A stretch of 64,000 nt of DNA from MKUN01 sp964481425 (lineage in GTDB: Bacteria > Bacteroidota > Bacteroidia > Chitinophagales > Chitinophagaceae), in the NCBI GenBank assembly GCA_964481425.1, contig CAYZTM010000004.1, forward strand, positions 1 through 64,000, given 5' to 3'. Below the pieces are notes generated by a model, which was not told the DNA's origin, did no database searches, and worked only from the letters and a program-made list of their open reading frames with translations. A program made the translations under genes and the position numbers. Shown here in pieces: positions 42,198 through 50,871 of this stretch; the first letter of the stretch is position 1, and each line of letters begins with the position of its first letter.

Positions 42198-42752
42198 ATG
42201 AAAAATATTCGCTTAATGAGATACCGGATACTGACACTTCTTATCGTCCTGCTCCCTGCCTGCTCCCTGTTTGCCAAGAGACTGCCCCAACCCTGTTCGT
42301 TACTTACTGCAGAACAATTAAACACTTACCTGTACACCAACGAACGCCAAACGGTAAAACAGCTTATATCTAAAAAGAACCGGTGCGAATTCAGGTCTGA
42401 AAATGGCTTTGTAAAGATAAAGATCGAGTACAAACCCTTTAAGGATGTGCAAACTGCCTTCATGGCCCTTAAGAAAGAACATGCCGACAACCTGGCGACC
42501 ATAAAAAAAGGAGATAAAGCAGAAAATGAATATAATGTGCTGGGCACTGTAATATCAGCTAAACCGGATGACTATTACATGATGGGGGATGGCAGTATTA
42601 CCGAGGGGCCTAATGTTGTTTGTTTCCGTTTCCTGATGGACAATAATATTGTTTCCCTTACATGTCGCGGACTCATGAAAACAACAGTAGTATCAGCACT
42701 GGCTAACCTGTACAATATTGCCTTAAAGAATGCCGGCAAGCCGCTGTATTAA
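42198..42752 (+). CDS. Exported hypothetical protein
   Basis: A 184-residue protein with a signal sequence (about 7-26, RILTLLIVLLPACSLFA). LLPAC could be a lipobox, with Cys22 becoming the lipidated residue, but cleavage after SLFA is also possible. The body starts PCSLLTAEQLNTYL, reminiscent of DUF3558-like exported proteins, and continues with two-strand and helix patterns; conserved-looking cysteines include those in RCEFRS, VVCFRF and LTCRG. I do not recognise it with confidence. The start could also be the ATG at 42216 (MRYRIL). It converges on the DUF349 gene and the stop codons overlap over TTAA. Confidence 0.6.
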   Translation: MKNIRLMRYRILTLLIVLLPACSLFAKRLPQPCSLLTAEQLNTYLYTNERQTVKQLISKKNRCEFRSENGFVKIKIEYKPFKDVQTAFMALKKEHADNLATIKKGDKAENEYNVLGTVISAKPDDYYMMGDGSITEGPNVVCFRFLMDNNIVSLTCRGLMKTTVVSALANLYNIALKNAGKPLY

Positions 42753-44371
42753 ACCTCATCTCCTGTATCTTCTTCCGCTGTTCTCTCCTCCTCCTGCGTA
42801 GCAGCAGGAACTGTGTTCTTCTCTTTCCTTCCTTTGGTAGCAGGCGCGCTTTGCTTCAGTGCATCTTCTAATTTTTTGCGCTTCTTGTCCAGTTTGGCAC
42901 TCACTTCTTTTATCAGGTTCTCGAGGTGTTGTCGTAGTTCTTCTGCCTTTTTACCGGGAGTGATATTTTCAAGGCCATTCGTGAAATCGGCCAGTTCTTC
43001 TTCATGTTCTTTTATCTCATCCTCCAGTTGATGTACAAAATGCTTTGCGCGGCTCACCCGCTCGTTTTTTTGTCTTTCCTGGTGATGTTTGCGTTTTTCC
43101 CTGGCTGCATCTTTACGATCAAAGAAGTGTCTGCGTGCTGCAAGGAATTGCTCCCACATGCTTTGGCTATGTTCACGCGGCACCGGGCCTATGCTTTTCC
43201 ACTCCGTCATCAATTCATTCATTTCAGCCGTAGTGTCGTTCCACTGCGTGGCATCTTTAAGCGCTTCAGCCCGGTTCAGGATGGCCGTCTTTTTAGCCAT
43301 ATTGTCTTCCAGCTCTACCCGCATCGCACCGAAATGGGCCCTCTTTGCTTTAAAGAATTTGTCTTTGGCATCAAGGAATTTTCTCCATAGTTCCTCGCCC
43401 TTTTCACCGGCAACACGGCCCACCTTCTTCCATTCTTCCATCAGCTTTTCATAGGCATCCGATGTTGCATTCCATTCTGTACTATCAGACAAAGCCTCAG
43501 CTTTTTCTACCAGCTCCTGCTTGCGTGTTGCATTATTTTCCTGCTCCTGTTTTATCGATTCGGAGTGTACCTTCTTCCTGTCGAAGAAAGCATTCTTTGC
43601 GGCAATGAAGCGCTGCCACAATTCCTCATTCTTCTCGTGCATGGTAGCACCTATCTTCTTCCACTCTTCCATCAGGTCGCGGAATGCTTCAGTGGTCTCA
43701 CGCCAGTGCTCTGATGCTGCCAGTTCTTCGGCCTTAGCTACCAGTTCCAGCTTCAGATCCAGGTTCTGCAGCATTTCTTTTCCATGCTCTTCCTGGTACT
43801 GGCGCTTGCGTTCATAAAATTTGTCCTTCGCCGCCTCTATCCTGTTCCAGAGTTTGTCGTTACGCTCTTTGTCCACATAACCTATCTGCTTCCATAGCTC
43901 GGTAAGGTCCTTAAAAGCCTGTGCCCCTTCTTTGAAATTCTCGCTGTCCGCCAGTTCTTCAGCCTGCTGGGCCAGTTTGAGTTTAGAATTATAATTCTCA
44001 CCGGTCAACTGTTGCAGTACTTTTTCCCAGCCATTTATTTCCTGGTACAGGACGCTCAGCGATCCAACCGCAGCCGTATGCTGCAGGTAATCCTTCATGC
44101 GCTCTATCTTGCCTACCAGCTTGAGCTTATCCTCACTACTCACCCATTCTTCCTGCAATTCCTTCATGCGCTCTGCTATCTCCCTGTATTTATCGGTGAG
44201 TGTTTTCAGTATCGCGTCTGCAGTATCTTCAGTTATTGTGGCCACCGTGCGTTCCGTATTGTCCCAGCCTTTGGTCAATACCAAATCACCGTTGTCATCA
44301 AGGCGATATAATTCCTTACCTTCAAATGTTATTTCGTTCCACCAGTTTTGCAGTGCCTCTTGCAGCGCCAT
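42749..44371 (-). CDS. DUF349-repeat coiled-coil protein
   Basis: A 540-residue, highly charged protein with at least four DUF349 repeats of about 75 residues, each with the core WKxIGxVxxExxxxLWxxFxxAxxxFFxRK. Clear copies: LWKQIGYVDKERNDKLWNRI, EWKKIGATMHEKNEELWQRF, EWKKVGRVAGEKGEELWRKF and EWKSIGPVPREHSQSMWEQF. The rest is long helical coiled coil with a lysine- and glutamate-rich tail. The biological role of DUF349 is not established. Its stop (42749-42751, TTA) overlaps the stop (TAA, 42750-42752) of the convergent gene. Confidence 0.88.
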   Translation of the reverse strand: MALQEALQNWWNEITFEGKELYRLDDNGDLVLTKGWDNTERTVATITEDTADAILKTLTDKYREIAERMKELQEEWVSSEDKLKLVGKIERMKDYLQHTAAVGSLSVLYQEINGWEKVLQQLTGENYNSKLKLAQQAEELADSENFKEGAQAFKDLTELWKQIGYVDKERNDKLWNRIEAAKDKFYERKRQYQEEHGKEMLQNLDLKLELVAKAEELAASEHWRETTEAFRDLMEEWKKIGATMHEKNEELWQRFIAAKNAFFDRKKVHSESIKQEQENNATRKQELVEKAEALSDSTEWNATSDAYEKLMEEWKKVGRVAGEKGEELWRKFLDAKDKFFKAKRAHFGAMRVELEDNMAKKTAILNRAEALKDATQWNDTTAEMNELMTEWKSIGPVPREHSQSMWEQFLAARRHFFDRKDAAREKRKHHQERQKNERVSRAKHFVHQLEDEIKEHEEELADFTNGLENITPGKKAEELRQHLENLIKEVSAKLDKKRKKLEDALKQSAPATKGRKEKNTVPAATQEEERTAEEDTGDEV

Positions 44372-44461
44372 TATCGTATCCGTTTAGAAAAGTAGCTTGT
44401 TGTGTATGTTAGTTATCACAAGATACATGAATCTGTGATATGGAATATAAAGAACATGTTA

Positions 44462-45226
44462 TCAATGGGCACCGAACACTTTTTTAAGCAGGTCGGTCAC
44501 CCTTGCAGCAGGGTTCATTCTTATCTTGTTCTCCTCCTCCGAAATGGTCACGAACAAGCCATTGAGCGCACGTTCGGTCACATAAGAGGTAAGATCCGGA
44601 TTGACATGCTGCACCATTGGTATCTTGTTATATATAGTAAAAATATCCCTCCAGTATCTTGTTGCATTCACTTTGTTCAGCGAATTTTCTATCACCGGCC
44701 TGAAGGCATTGGTCAGGGCAGCAGTGGTTCTTGATTTCAGGTAATTGGTGGCAGCGCCATTACCTCCTTTCAGTATAGACAGTCCGTCCTGTATCGACAT
44801 ACCTTTTATCGCATTCACAAATATAGGTACTGCCTTGGTGGCTGCGTCTTCGGCAGCACGGTTCATCGAGAGGATGGCTTTGTCCACCTGTGCCCCCATA
44901 CCCATTGAGCGCAGGGTGCTTTCCACTTTTTTGGCCTCCGGCGGCATCAATATCTTTATCAGCTGGTTGCCGAAATAACCATTGAGCGCCGATAGCTTTT
45001 GCCCTGAATTCTGAGCGCCTATTTCCAAAGCCTGCCTCAGGGCTGCCACTACATCGCCATTGCTCAGGTTGTTGATGCTGCCGGAATTATTATTGTTGCT
45101 GTTTCCGTTCACAAGTTGGTTGGCCTTGTTCACATAGTCCTGGAACCGCTGGGCCTCGCCCTGTAGTGTCACAGACATCAATGCTACGGCCAGCAGGCCT
45201 GTTTTCAGGAATATTTTCATAACCAT
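44462..45226 (-). CDS. DUF4197 family exported protein
   Basis: A 254-residue protein with an N-terminal signal peptide (about 3-24) and the DUF4197 body: LSNGDVVAALRQALEIG, NGYFGNQLIKILMPPEAKKVE, ILSMNRAAEDAATKAVPIFVNAI and the C-terminal YVTERALNGLFVTISEEENKIR. All of it looks helical. The role of the family is unknown; it may be periplasmic. ATG at 45226, or the ATG two codons later. A low-confidence -7 box sits 14 bases upstream. Confidence 0.88.
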   Translation of the reverse strand: MVMKIFLKTGLLAVALMSVTLQGEAQRFQDYVNKANQLVNGNSNNNNSGSINNLSNGDVVAALRQALEIGAQNSGQKLSALNGYFGNQLIKILMPPEAKKVESTLRSMGMGAQVDKAILSMNRAAEDAATKAVPIFVNAIKGMSIQDGLSILKGGNGAATNYLKSRTTAALTNAFRPVIENSLNKVNATRYWRDIFTIYNKIPMVQHVNPDLTSYVTERALNGLFVTISEEENKIRMNPAARVTDLLKKVFGAH

Positions 45227-45239
45227 GTTTTTGTTATTC

Positions 45240-45247
45240 CAAAGATA
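45240..45247 (-). promoter_or_regulatory. Possible -7 box of the DUF4197 gene
   Basis: Minus-strand TATCTTTG matches TAnnTTTG 14 bases before the start codon, but the only nearby TTTG is 14 bases upstream, too close for the usual spacing. Confidence 0.28.
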
Positions 45248-45289
45248 TTCAAAAATGAAGCCAAATTTTTATAGCCAGTATGCATGAAC

Positions 45290-47872
45290 CTATTTTGAGG
45301 CGCCACCACCATTGCCGCCATTATCGTCATCACCCTGTTTCAGGTTGTTCTCCCGGTCTTTCTCGACAGGGGCAGGGCTCTCTGCCGGCTTGTTCTTACG
45401 TGACCGCCCCATACCTTTAACCCCCTGCTCCGACCTGCCGAAGCGATACGAAAAAGTTATATTACCAATGCGCGTTTCTTTTTCACGGTCTATCTGCTGG
45501 CTATAGGTCGGCTGGTCATATTCGGTTATGAATTGCCTGGTCTTGAATATATCCGAGCAGTTCACCGTCAGGCTGGCTTTGCCTTTAAAGAAGTTCTTTT
45601 TCAGGGCTGCATCTATCCAATATGACTCCAGTATCTTTCCCTGTGCTACCACCTTTGGCGACTCGTAGTTACCATTCAGTTGTATCGAGAAACCTGCAGG
45701 CAGCCTCAGGTTGGTATTCAGCTTACCAAACCAACTGAATCCTTTCGTATCCACCAGGTATTTTGCTGCGCTGGTATCTGCATTCCCTATCTGTATCTTG
45801 TTCTGGAAGGCATTCACATTAAGTGTTGCATCCCAGAAGGGCATTAACTGAAACCGCCCTGTTGCCTCAAACCCATAAGTGATACCACTGGCAATGTTTT
45901 GTGGCTGGGTCATCAGCCTGCCAGCCAGTTCGCCCGAGCTTATCGTAGTTATAACGCGCTCTATCAGGTTTTTCGTATACTGGTAGTAAGCGCTGAGGAT
46001 CACATTATCGCCCCTGGTTGTCTGCTTATTATAGCTGAACTCTACGTTATGAATGAATTCGGGTATCAAATCAGGATTGCCCTGGTTCACAGTGCTGGGG
46101 TTCGACAGGTCCTTATAAGGCATCATCTGGAAAAAGTTGGGCCGGTTCGTACGCCGGCTATAGTTCAGGTACACGCTCTGTTGCTTGGGCAACTGGTACG
46201 AAATAAAGGCCGAAGGGAACAAACCAAGGAAACTGTTGTGAAAACTGGTATCTATCGGCACTTTATTCGTACCGTCATAGATGGCATCCTCTACACGCAG
46301 ACCCGCCTGGTAAGAGAATTTGCCCACCTCATCGTTCCAGTTCACATATGCAGCATGTACTTGCTGCAGGTAATCATAAGTAGCCCATAAGGCAGTATCC
46401 AGATATTGGGCACTGTTGTTACCATCAAAATAAGCAGTATCCAGCAGGGGGTCGTTTTTACTATTGAAACTGTTCAATTGGGTCTTGAGGCCAAAGCCCA
46501 GTTTACCCTTTGGCGTAAACAGCGGGTCGGTATAATCTGCTGTCATCGTCAAGTTATGCGTACCTCCCTTACCAGGGGCTGTCTCATTAATGTCATACAA
46601 AGACAGCGGCTCATAATAACGGGTCAGGTAATCCTGTGAACGGTCGGCATGAAAACGGGAGAAGTTGGCATCGAATACAAACTCTTCGTCTTTCTTTTTG
46701 AATTTATGCTTATAATTCGCCGAAGCAGACAGGCCCAAAAGATCGGCTGTAGACTTACTATAGCGATACTGGTGCATTAGTGTATCGGTCTCCGGTATCA
46801 TCACAAAATAGTCCGATGAGTCCTCATAGCCATGCTGCATTAGGTTCACGTTACCCGTAACGGTCACAGAGTTCTTATCATCAATATCCCATGTAGCACC
46901 CAATGTATTGAACCAACCATAGAAATGACGTGGCACATGCTCGTATGTGTAATAGCTACGGTCACCAAGGCTATCCGCTATCTTATCCGTACGGTTAGTG
47001 GTTACATTATTGAAGGTATTGTGCAGGCGGAGGTTGCTGTTAAAGAAAACATTCCATTTGCCTTTATGCAGGTTAAGTCCAAGGCTGGCATTGTACTTGT
47101 CGCGGGTACCGGCTCCAATGGAAGCATTACCATTCAGGCCAAATTTCCTGTCCTTTTTGGTAACAATGTTAACAATGCCGGTCATCCCCTGTGCATCATA
47201 TTTTGCCGATGGGTTCGTTATCACCTCTACGCTTTCTATACTCGATGCCGACAGGCTTTGCAATGCCGATGCTACATCGCTGCCCAGTAAGGTAGCAGGC
47301 TTGCCGTCTATCAGTACGGTCACGTCACTTTTACCTCTCAGGCTCAGGTTACCATCCGCATCCACCGACACCGAGGGTACATTTTGCAACACATCGGTCG
47401 CACTACCCCCGGAGGTAGTTATATTTTTTTCTACATTAAATACTTTCTTGTCCACTTTCATTTCCATGATGGCCTTTTCGCCCACCACCTCTACGGCTTT
47501 CAGCGCCTGCGCTGTCTGCGAAAGGGATATCTTACCCAGTACTTTATCCGGATCGTGTTGCGTAATATTTATCCCATCAATTATCCTATCCTTATAGCCT
47601 ATGGCGTTGATCCGGAGCATGAACTTGCCTGCGCCAGTGTTCGATACGGAAAAGGTACCATCGTCCTTGCTCAGGTCGCCACTCACTACCGATGAGTCGC
47701 CACGCAACAAGGTCACGGTGGCATAGGGTATGGGAGCTTTCTGGCTACCGATCAGGCGGCCGCTCACTTTACCGAAGCCTGCCTGCTGTGCAAGCGCTAT
47801 TGAAGAGATGGAACAAACTAAAACCGTTGCTATTATCCTTTGTGCCAGACTCATATTGTAACTATACTTCAT
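45290..47872 (-). CDS. TonB-dependent receptor-like outer-membrane barrel with carboxypeptidase-regulatory domain
   Basis: An 860-residue outer-membrane protein. After the signal peptide (about 1-28) comes a carboxypeptidase-regulatory (SusC-like beta-sandwich) domain (FGKVSGRLIGSQKAPIPY), then a TonB plug (ATDVLQNVPSVSVDADGNLS, LRGKSDVTVLIDGKPA, ESVEVITNPSAKYDAQGMTG) and a beta barrel. The plug lacks a long TonB box, as in the outer-membrane barrel family (OMP_b-brl_3). The barrel closes with TFSYRFGR, after which a 45-residue charged and glycine-rich tail extends, which is unusual. Ligand unknown. ATG at 47872; a weak -7 box lies 7 bases upstream. Downstream DUF4197 is on the same strand, 63 bases away. 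Confidence 0.88.
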   Translation of the reverse strand: MKYSYNMSLAQRIIATVLVCSISSIALAQQAGFGKVSGRLIGSQKAPIPYATVTLLRGDSSVVSGDLSKDDGTFSVSNTGAGKFMLRINAIGYKDRIIDGINITQHDPDKVLGKISLSQTAQALKAVEVVGEKAIMEMKVDKKVFNVEKNITTSGGSATDVLQNVPSVSVDADGNLSLRGKSDVTVLIDGKPATLLGSDVASALQSLSASSIESVEVITNPSAKYDAQGMTGIVNIVTKKDRKFGLNGNASIGAGTRDKYNASLGLNLHKGKWNVFFNSNLRLHNTFNNVTTNRTDKIADSLGDRSYYTYEHVPRHFYGWFNTLGATWDIDDKNSVTVTGNVNLMQHGYEDSSDYFVMIPETDTLMHQYRYSKSTADLLGLSASANYKHKFKKKDEEFVFDANFSRFHADRSQDYLTRYYEPLSLYDINETAPGKGGTHNLTMTADYTDPLFTPKGKLGFGLKTQLNSFNSKNDPLLDTAYFDGNNSAQYLDTALWATYDYLQQVHAAYVNWNDEVGKFSYQAGLRVEDAIYDGTNKVPIDTSFHNSFLGLFPSAFISYQLPKQQSVYLNYSRRTNRPNFFQMMPYKDLSNPSTVNQGNPDLIPEFIHNVEFSYNKQTTRGDNVILSAYYQYTKNLIERVITTISSGELAGRLMTQPQNIASGITYGFEATGRFQLMPFWDATLNVNAFQNKIQIGNADTSAAKYLVDTKGFSWFGKLNTNLRLPAGFSIQLNGNYESPKVVAQGKILESYWIDAALKKNFFKGKASLTVNCSDIFKTRQFITEYDQPTYSQQIDREKETRIGNITFSYRFGRSEQGVKGMGRSRKNKPAESPAPVEKDRENNLKQGDDDNGGNGGGASK

Positions 47873-47879
47873 GGAGGCA

Positions 47880-47887
47880 CAAAGTTG
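47880..47887 (-). promoter_or_regulatory. Weak -7 box of the TonB receptor gene
   Basis: Minus-strand CAACTTTG is one base off TAnnTTTG, 7 bases before the ATG, and a run of eight T lies about 15-19 bases upstream of it, which could serve as -33. Confidence 0.22.
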
Positions 47888-47956
47888 CCGTAAATAAATG
47901 AAAAAAAAACACTTACGGCCTTATAAAGTAATGTTAAACGGCCCTGTAGCGGGTAA

Positions 47957-48922
47957 TTATTCTTTGGGAGTTTCCCAGCCTGTACGCTGTTCTACCAGGT
48001 AATGGTTGCGGTCAGCTGCATTGCGGGTCACTAATTCGGCCACAAAACCGGTGAGGAAGAATTGGGTACCCATTATCATTGTTGCTATGGCAAGGTAAAA
48101 CCCTATCTTATTAGTGAGCCCGTAATCGGCCCCTATTGATATCCTGGCAATGATCAGGTATAGTGTAATGACAAAACCTACGAGGAACATAAGCGTGCCC
48201 CACACCCCAAAGAAATGCATGGGCTTTTTGCCAAAACGACTGGTGAACTGTACGGTCAGCAGGTCAAGGAATCCATTGATAAAGCGTTCCCAGCCAAACT
48301 TGGATACGCCATATTTTCGCGCACGGTGCTGTACCACTTTCTCACCTATCTTTTTGAAACCGGCCCACTTAGCCAATACGGGTATAAAGCGGTGCATCTC
48401 ACCATACACCTCTATGCTCTTTACCACCTTGCGTTTATATGATTTCAGGCCACAGTTGAAGTCGTGCAACTGTATGCCCGACATACTGCGGTTCACTGCG
48501 TTATATAGCTTCGATGGGAGGTTCTTCGTTACCTTATTATCATAACGCACCTTCTTCCAGCCACTTACCAGGTCATAGTCATCCACCATTATCATACGGT
48601 ACAGGTCAGGTATCTCGTCCGGGCTATCCTGAAGATCGGCATCCATGGTGATCACTACATTGCCCATAGTGGCCCGAAAACCCTCATTTAAAGCTGCACT
48701 CTTACCATAATTGCGCTGAAAACGTATGCCCCTGACGGTATTGTATTGCTTAGCGAGTTGCTCAACTACTTCCCAACTACCATCGGTACTACCGTCATCC
48801 ACCATGATGACCTCGTAACTGTAATTATGTTCTTTACATACCCTGTCTATCCAGTCCATAAGTTCCGGCAGCGATTCTTCCTCGTTGTATAAAGGCACTA
48901 CTATCGAGATATCGGTATGCAT
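47957..48922 (-). CDS. Glycosyltransferase family 2, polyprenol-phosphate sugar transferase type
   Basis: A 321-residue GT2 enzyme with two C-terminal transmembrane helices. Motifs: VPLYNEEESLPEL, DDGSTDGSW, RNYGKSAALNEGFRA, and the metal-binding DADLQDSPDEIP. The overall form (GT2 plus two membrane spans) is that of DPM1/ArnC-type enzymes that move a sugar onto undecaprenyl phosphate for glycan building or lipid modification. Two hydrophobic stretches at about 225-255 and 275-305 match. I start at the ATG at 48922 (MHTDISIVVPLYNEE); the longer reading adds 35 residues with no family match. Sugar unknown. Confidence 0.87.
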   Translation of the reverse strand: MHTDISIVVPLYNEEESLPELMDWIDRVCKEHNYSYEVIMVDDGSTDGSWEVVEQLAKQYNTVRGIRFQRNYGKSAALNEGFRATMGNVVITMDADLQDSPDEIPDLYRMIMVDDYDLVSGWKKVRYDNKVTKNLPSKLYNAVNRSMSGIQLHDFNCGLKSYKRKVVKSIEVYGEMHRFIPVLAKWAGFKKIGEKVVQHRARKYGVSKFGWERFINGFLDLLTVQFTSRFGKKPMHFFGVWGTLMFLVGFVITLYLIIARISIGADYGLTNKIGFYLAIATMIMGTQFFLTGFVAELVTRNAADRNHYLVEQRTGWETPKE

Positions 48923-48996
48923 AGGGATGCTAAAATACAGGATTTTCTTATTCAGCGTATTGCAAGCCACCAAAGGCTTGTTAAAACTGTGACATG

Positions 48997-49029
48997 AAAT
49001 GGCCCGTACTGCTAAAATACGGGCCATTT
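48997..49029. terminator. Strong hairpin in the DUF4199-GT2 gap
   Basis: AAATGGCCCGTA (48997-49008) pairs perfectly with TACGGGCCATTT (49018-49029), a 12-bp stem with a 9-base loop. It lies between the DUF4199 stop (49049) and the GT2 start (48922), so it most likely ends the DUF4199 message. The T tract is weak. Confidence 0.6.
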
Positions 49030-49048
49030 ATAAATATCCTGTTACTGC

Positions 49049-49558
49049 TTACATATCCTGCACAGGCGCTGCTCCTTTCTTTTTAGGTATAGCAGCGGCT
49101 ATGAGTGACAATAATGCACCCCAGAAAAGCGTTCCGAATACCACACCGGCAACCATGAAGACATTCCAGTACTTTTTGGTCATGTTCATCGCCATATCTA
49201 TCTGCTCATCGGTCATTTTCGGATTTGACGTCATCTTCTGGCGTGCCATGTCCAGCATTTGATCTTTCATATGCGGGAAAATAATCATGCTGAGTAAGCC
49301 CCACGCAAGGAGCAATAACGTAATTATAGCGGAAGCCTTGAAACAACTGCTGAATACATTGCCGTATGTCACAAAACCATCATTGGCTTTGGTAAAAGCC
49401 TGTGCATTCAATATGAGGCCTATCAGGAACGGGATATAAGTAACATACTGCATACCGTCCTTAAATACGAGCCCGGTAAGATAAAATATTACCCCTAATA
49501 CGATCATGACAAGGCCGGTTACCAGGCCATATTTCATGTGGTTTTTTTTCTTTTCCAT
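49049..49558 (-). CDS. DUF4199 membrane protein
   Basis: A 169-residue protein with about four hydrophobic segments (about 12-30, 38-55, 75-95 and 130-150), typical of DUF4199. It carries the family's central FVTYGNVFSSCFKASAIITLLLL and the later MDMARQKMTSNPKMTDEQID-like polar stretch. Function unknown. It starts 2 bases after the dihydroorotase-like stop, so it is in that operon. Confidence 0.85.
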   Translation of the reverse strand: MEKKKNHMKYGLVTGLVMIVLGVIFYLTGLVFKDGMQYVTYIPFLIGLILNAQAFTKANDGFVTYGNVFSSCFKASAIITLLLLAWGLLSMIIFPHMKDQMLDMARQKMTSNPKMTDEQIDMAMNMTKKYWNVFMVAGVVFGTLFWGALLSLIAAAIPKKKGAAPVQDM

Positions 49559-49560
49559 GT

Positions 49561-50829
49561 TTATTTATTTAAATGAAGCTTACCGTTGTTAATGATCCCT
49601 TTCACACTGCCCATCAGCTCTTTATCTATAAAAGGATTGTTGCGCGATGCAGAGCGTACCGCTCCGTCCTTTAAAATGAATGTGCCCCCGGTGGTAAAAA
49701 TAGTCAATTCTGCTTGTGCCCCTTCTTTTATTTCTGCCTGCGGCAGGCCGAATATCCTGCGCGGGTTCGTGCTCAGTGCTGTAACCAATTTTTCTATGGG
49801 CACTTCTTTGCACAATGCGTTCCATATCACAGGGTAGCTTATCTCCTGCAGGTTCATGCCATTGGCGGCATATTCAAATTCCTTTTCCTTTGCATCCCAG
49901 TCCTGCGGCCTGTGGTGTGAGGCGATGCAATCCACCGTTCCGTCATTCAGCCCGGCTATAAGTGCCTGCCTGTCCGACTCAGGCCTCAATGGTGGCGACA
50001 CCTTATATAAACTGCTGTAGGTATTCAGTGTTTCATCGGTAAGGGTAAGATGATAGGGGGTCACCGAACAGGTAATATCCAGCCCTTCGGCTTTAGCTCT
50101 CCTGATCAGTTCCAGCCCCTCAGCTGTAGAAACACCTGTTATGTGCAATCTTGACCCTGTATAACGCAATAGCTCTATGTCCCGGTGAATCACCAAACTC
50201 TCGGCCATGACGGGCACTCCTGCCATACCTAATTTCGTAGAGACGGGGCCTTCATGCATCAATCCTCCTTCAGCCAGCGATGCATCAACAGGCAGTTGCA
50301 ACAGCACACCATTAAACGTGCGTACATATTCGAGCGCTTTCAGCATCAGGCCTGCGCTTTGTACCGGTTTCCACCCATCGGTAAATGCCAGGGCGCCATG
50401 GGCGCGCATATCCATCATCTCCGCAAGTGTTTTGCCCTCAGCATTGGCACTGATAACACCCAATGGATGCAGGTTCACCACATTCCCTTTTGCTTTTTGC
50501 AGCAGGAACTGAACCGTAGATTTACTACCCGTAACAGGGTTTGTATTGGGAGAAAGCAGTACATCCGTAAAGCCCCCTGCCGCTGCGGCATCAAGGCCGG
50601 ATGCTATGGTTTCTTTGTGTTCGTAGCCGGGTTCGCTATAATCCGCCAGCACATCCACCCAGCCCGGACTCACACAGAGCTCTGAACCTTCTATAATAGT
50701 ATCTGCTTTGGTTTTGATGCCTTGCTTAACGGTTTTGATGATACCGTCTTCAACCAGTATGTCTGTCGGGGTACTCTTAGTTTTTGAGGCCGGGCTTATT
50801 AGCCTTGCCCCGCGGATGAGGACGAGCAT
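49561..50829 (-). CDS. Dihydroorotase-like protein lacking the metal site (PyrX-type)
   Basis: A 422-residue protein of the dihydroorotase/amidohydrolase family. The dihydroorotase scaffold is clear: DVLADYSEPGYEHKE (about 59-73), PNTNPV near 94-99 and VSPPLRPESDRQAL near 277-290. But the metal residues are gone: the HxH of the canonical DxHxHxRxPG is L61 and D63, the Arg is S65, the second histidine ligand site is G232 in HITGVST, and TDHAPH is replaced by SHHRPQ (304-309), losing the catalytic Asp. So it should not be able to hydrolyse dihydroorotate. Non-catalytic homologues (PyrX) support aspartate carbamoyltransferase in other bacteria. It lies 42 bases after BatA and 2 before DUF4199. 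Confidence 0.85.
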   Translation of the reverse strand: MLVLIRGARLISPASKTKSTPTDILVEDGIIKTVKQGIKTKADTIIEGSELCVSPGWVDVLADYSEPGYEHKETIASGLDAAAAGGFTDVLLSPNTNPVTGSKSTVQFLLQKAKGNVVNLHPLGVISANAEGKTLAEMMDMRAHGALAFTDGWKPVQSAGLMLKALEYVRTFNGVLLQLPVDASLAEGGLMHEGPVSTKLGMAGVPVMAESLVIHRDIELLRYTGSRLHITGVSTAEGLELIRRAKAEGLDITCSVTPYHLTLTDETLNTYSSLYKVSPPLRPESDRQALIAGLNDGTVDCIASHHRPQDWDAKEKEFEYAANGMNLQEISYPVIWNALCKEVPIEKLVTALSTNPRRIFGLPQAEIKEGAQAELTIFTTGGTFILKDGAVRSASRNNPFIDKELMGSVKGIINNGKLHLNK

Positions 50830-50871
50830 GATATGATATTATTTTGGCCCCTGCTGTACCGGCATTGCCCT

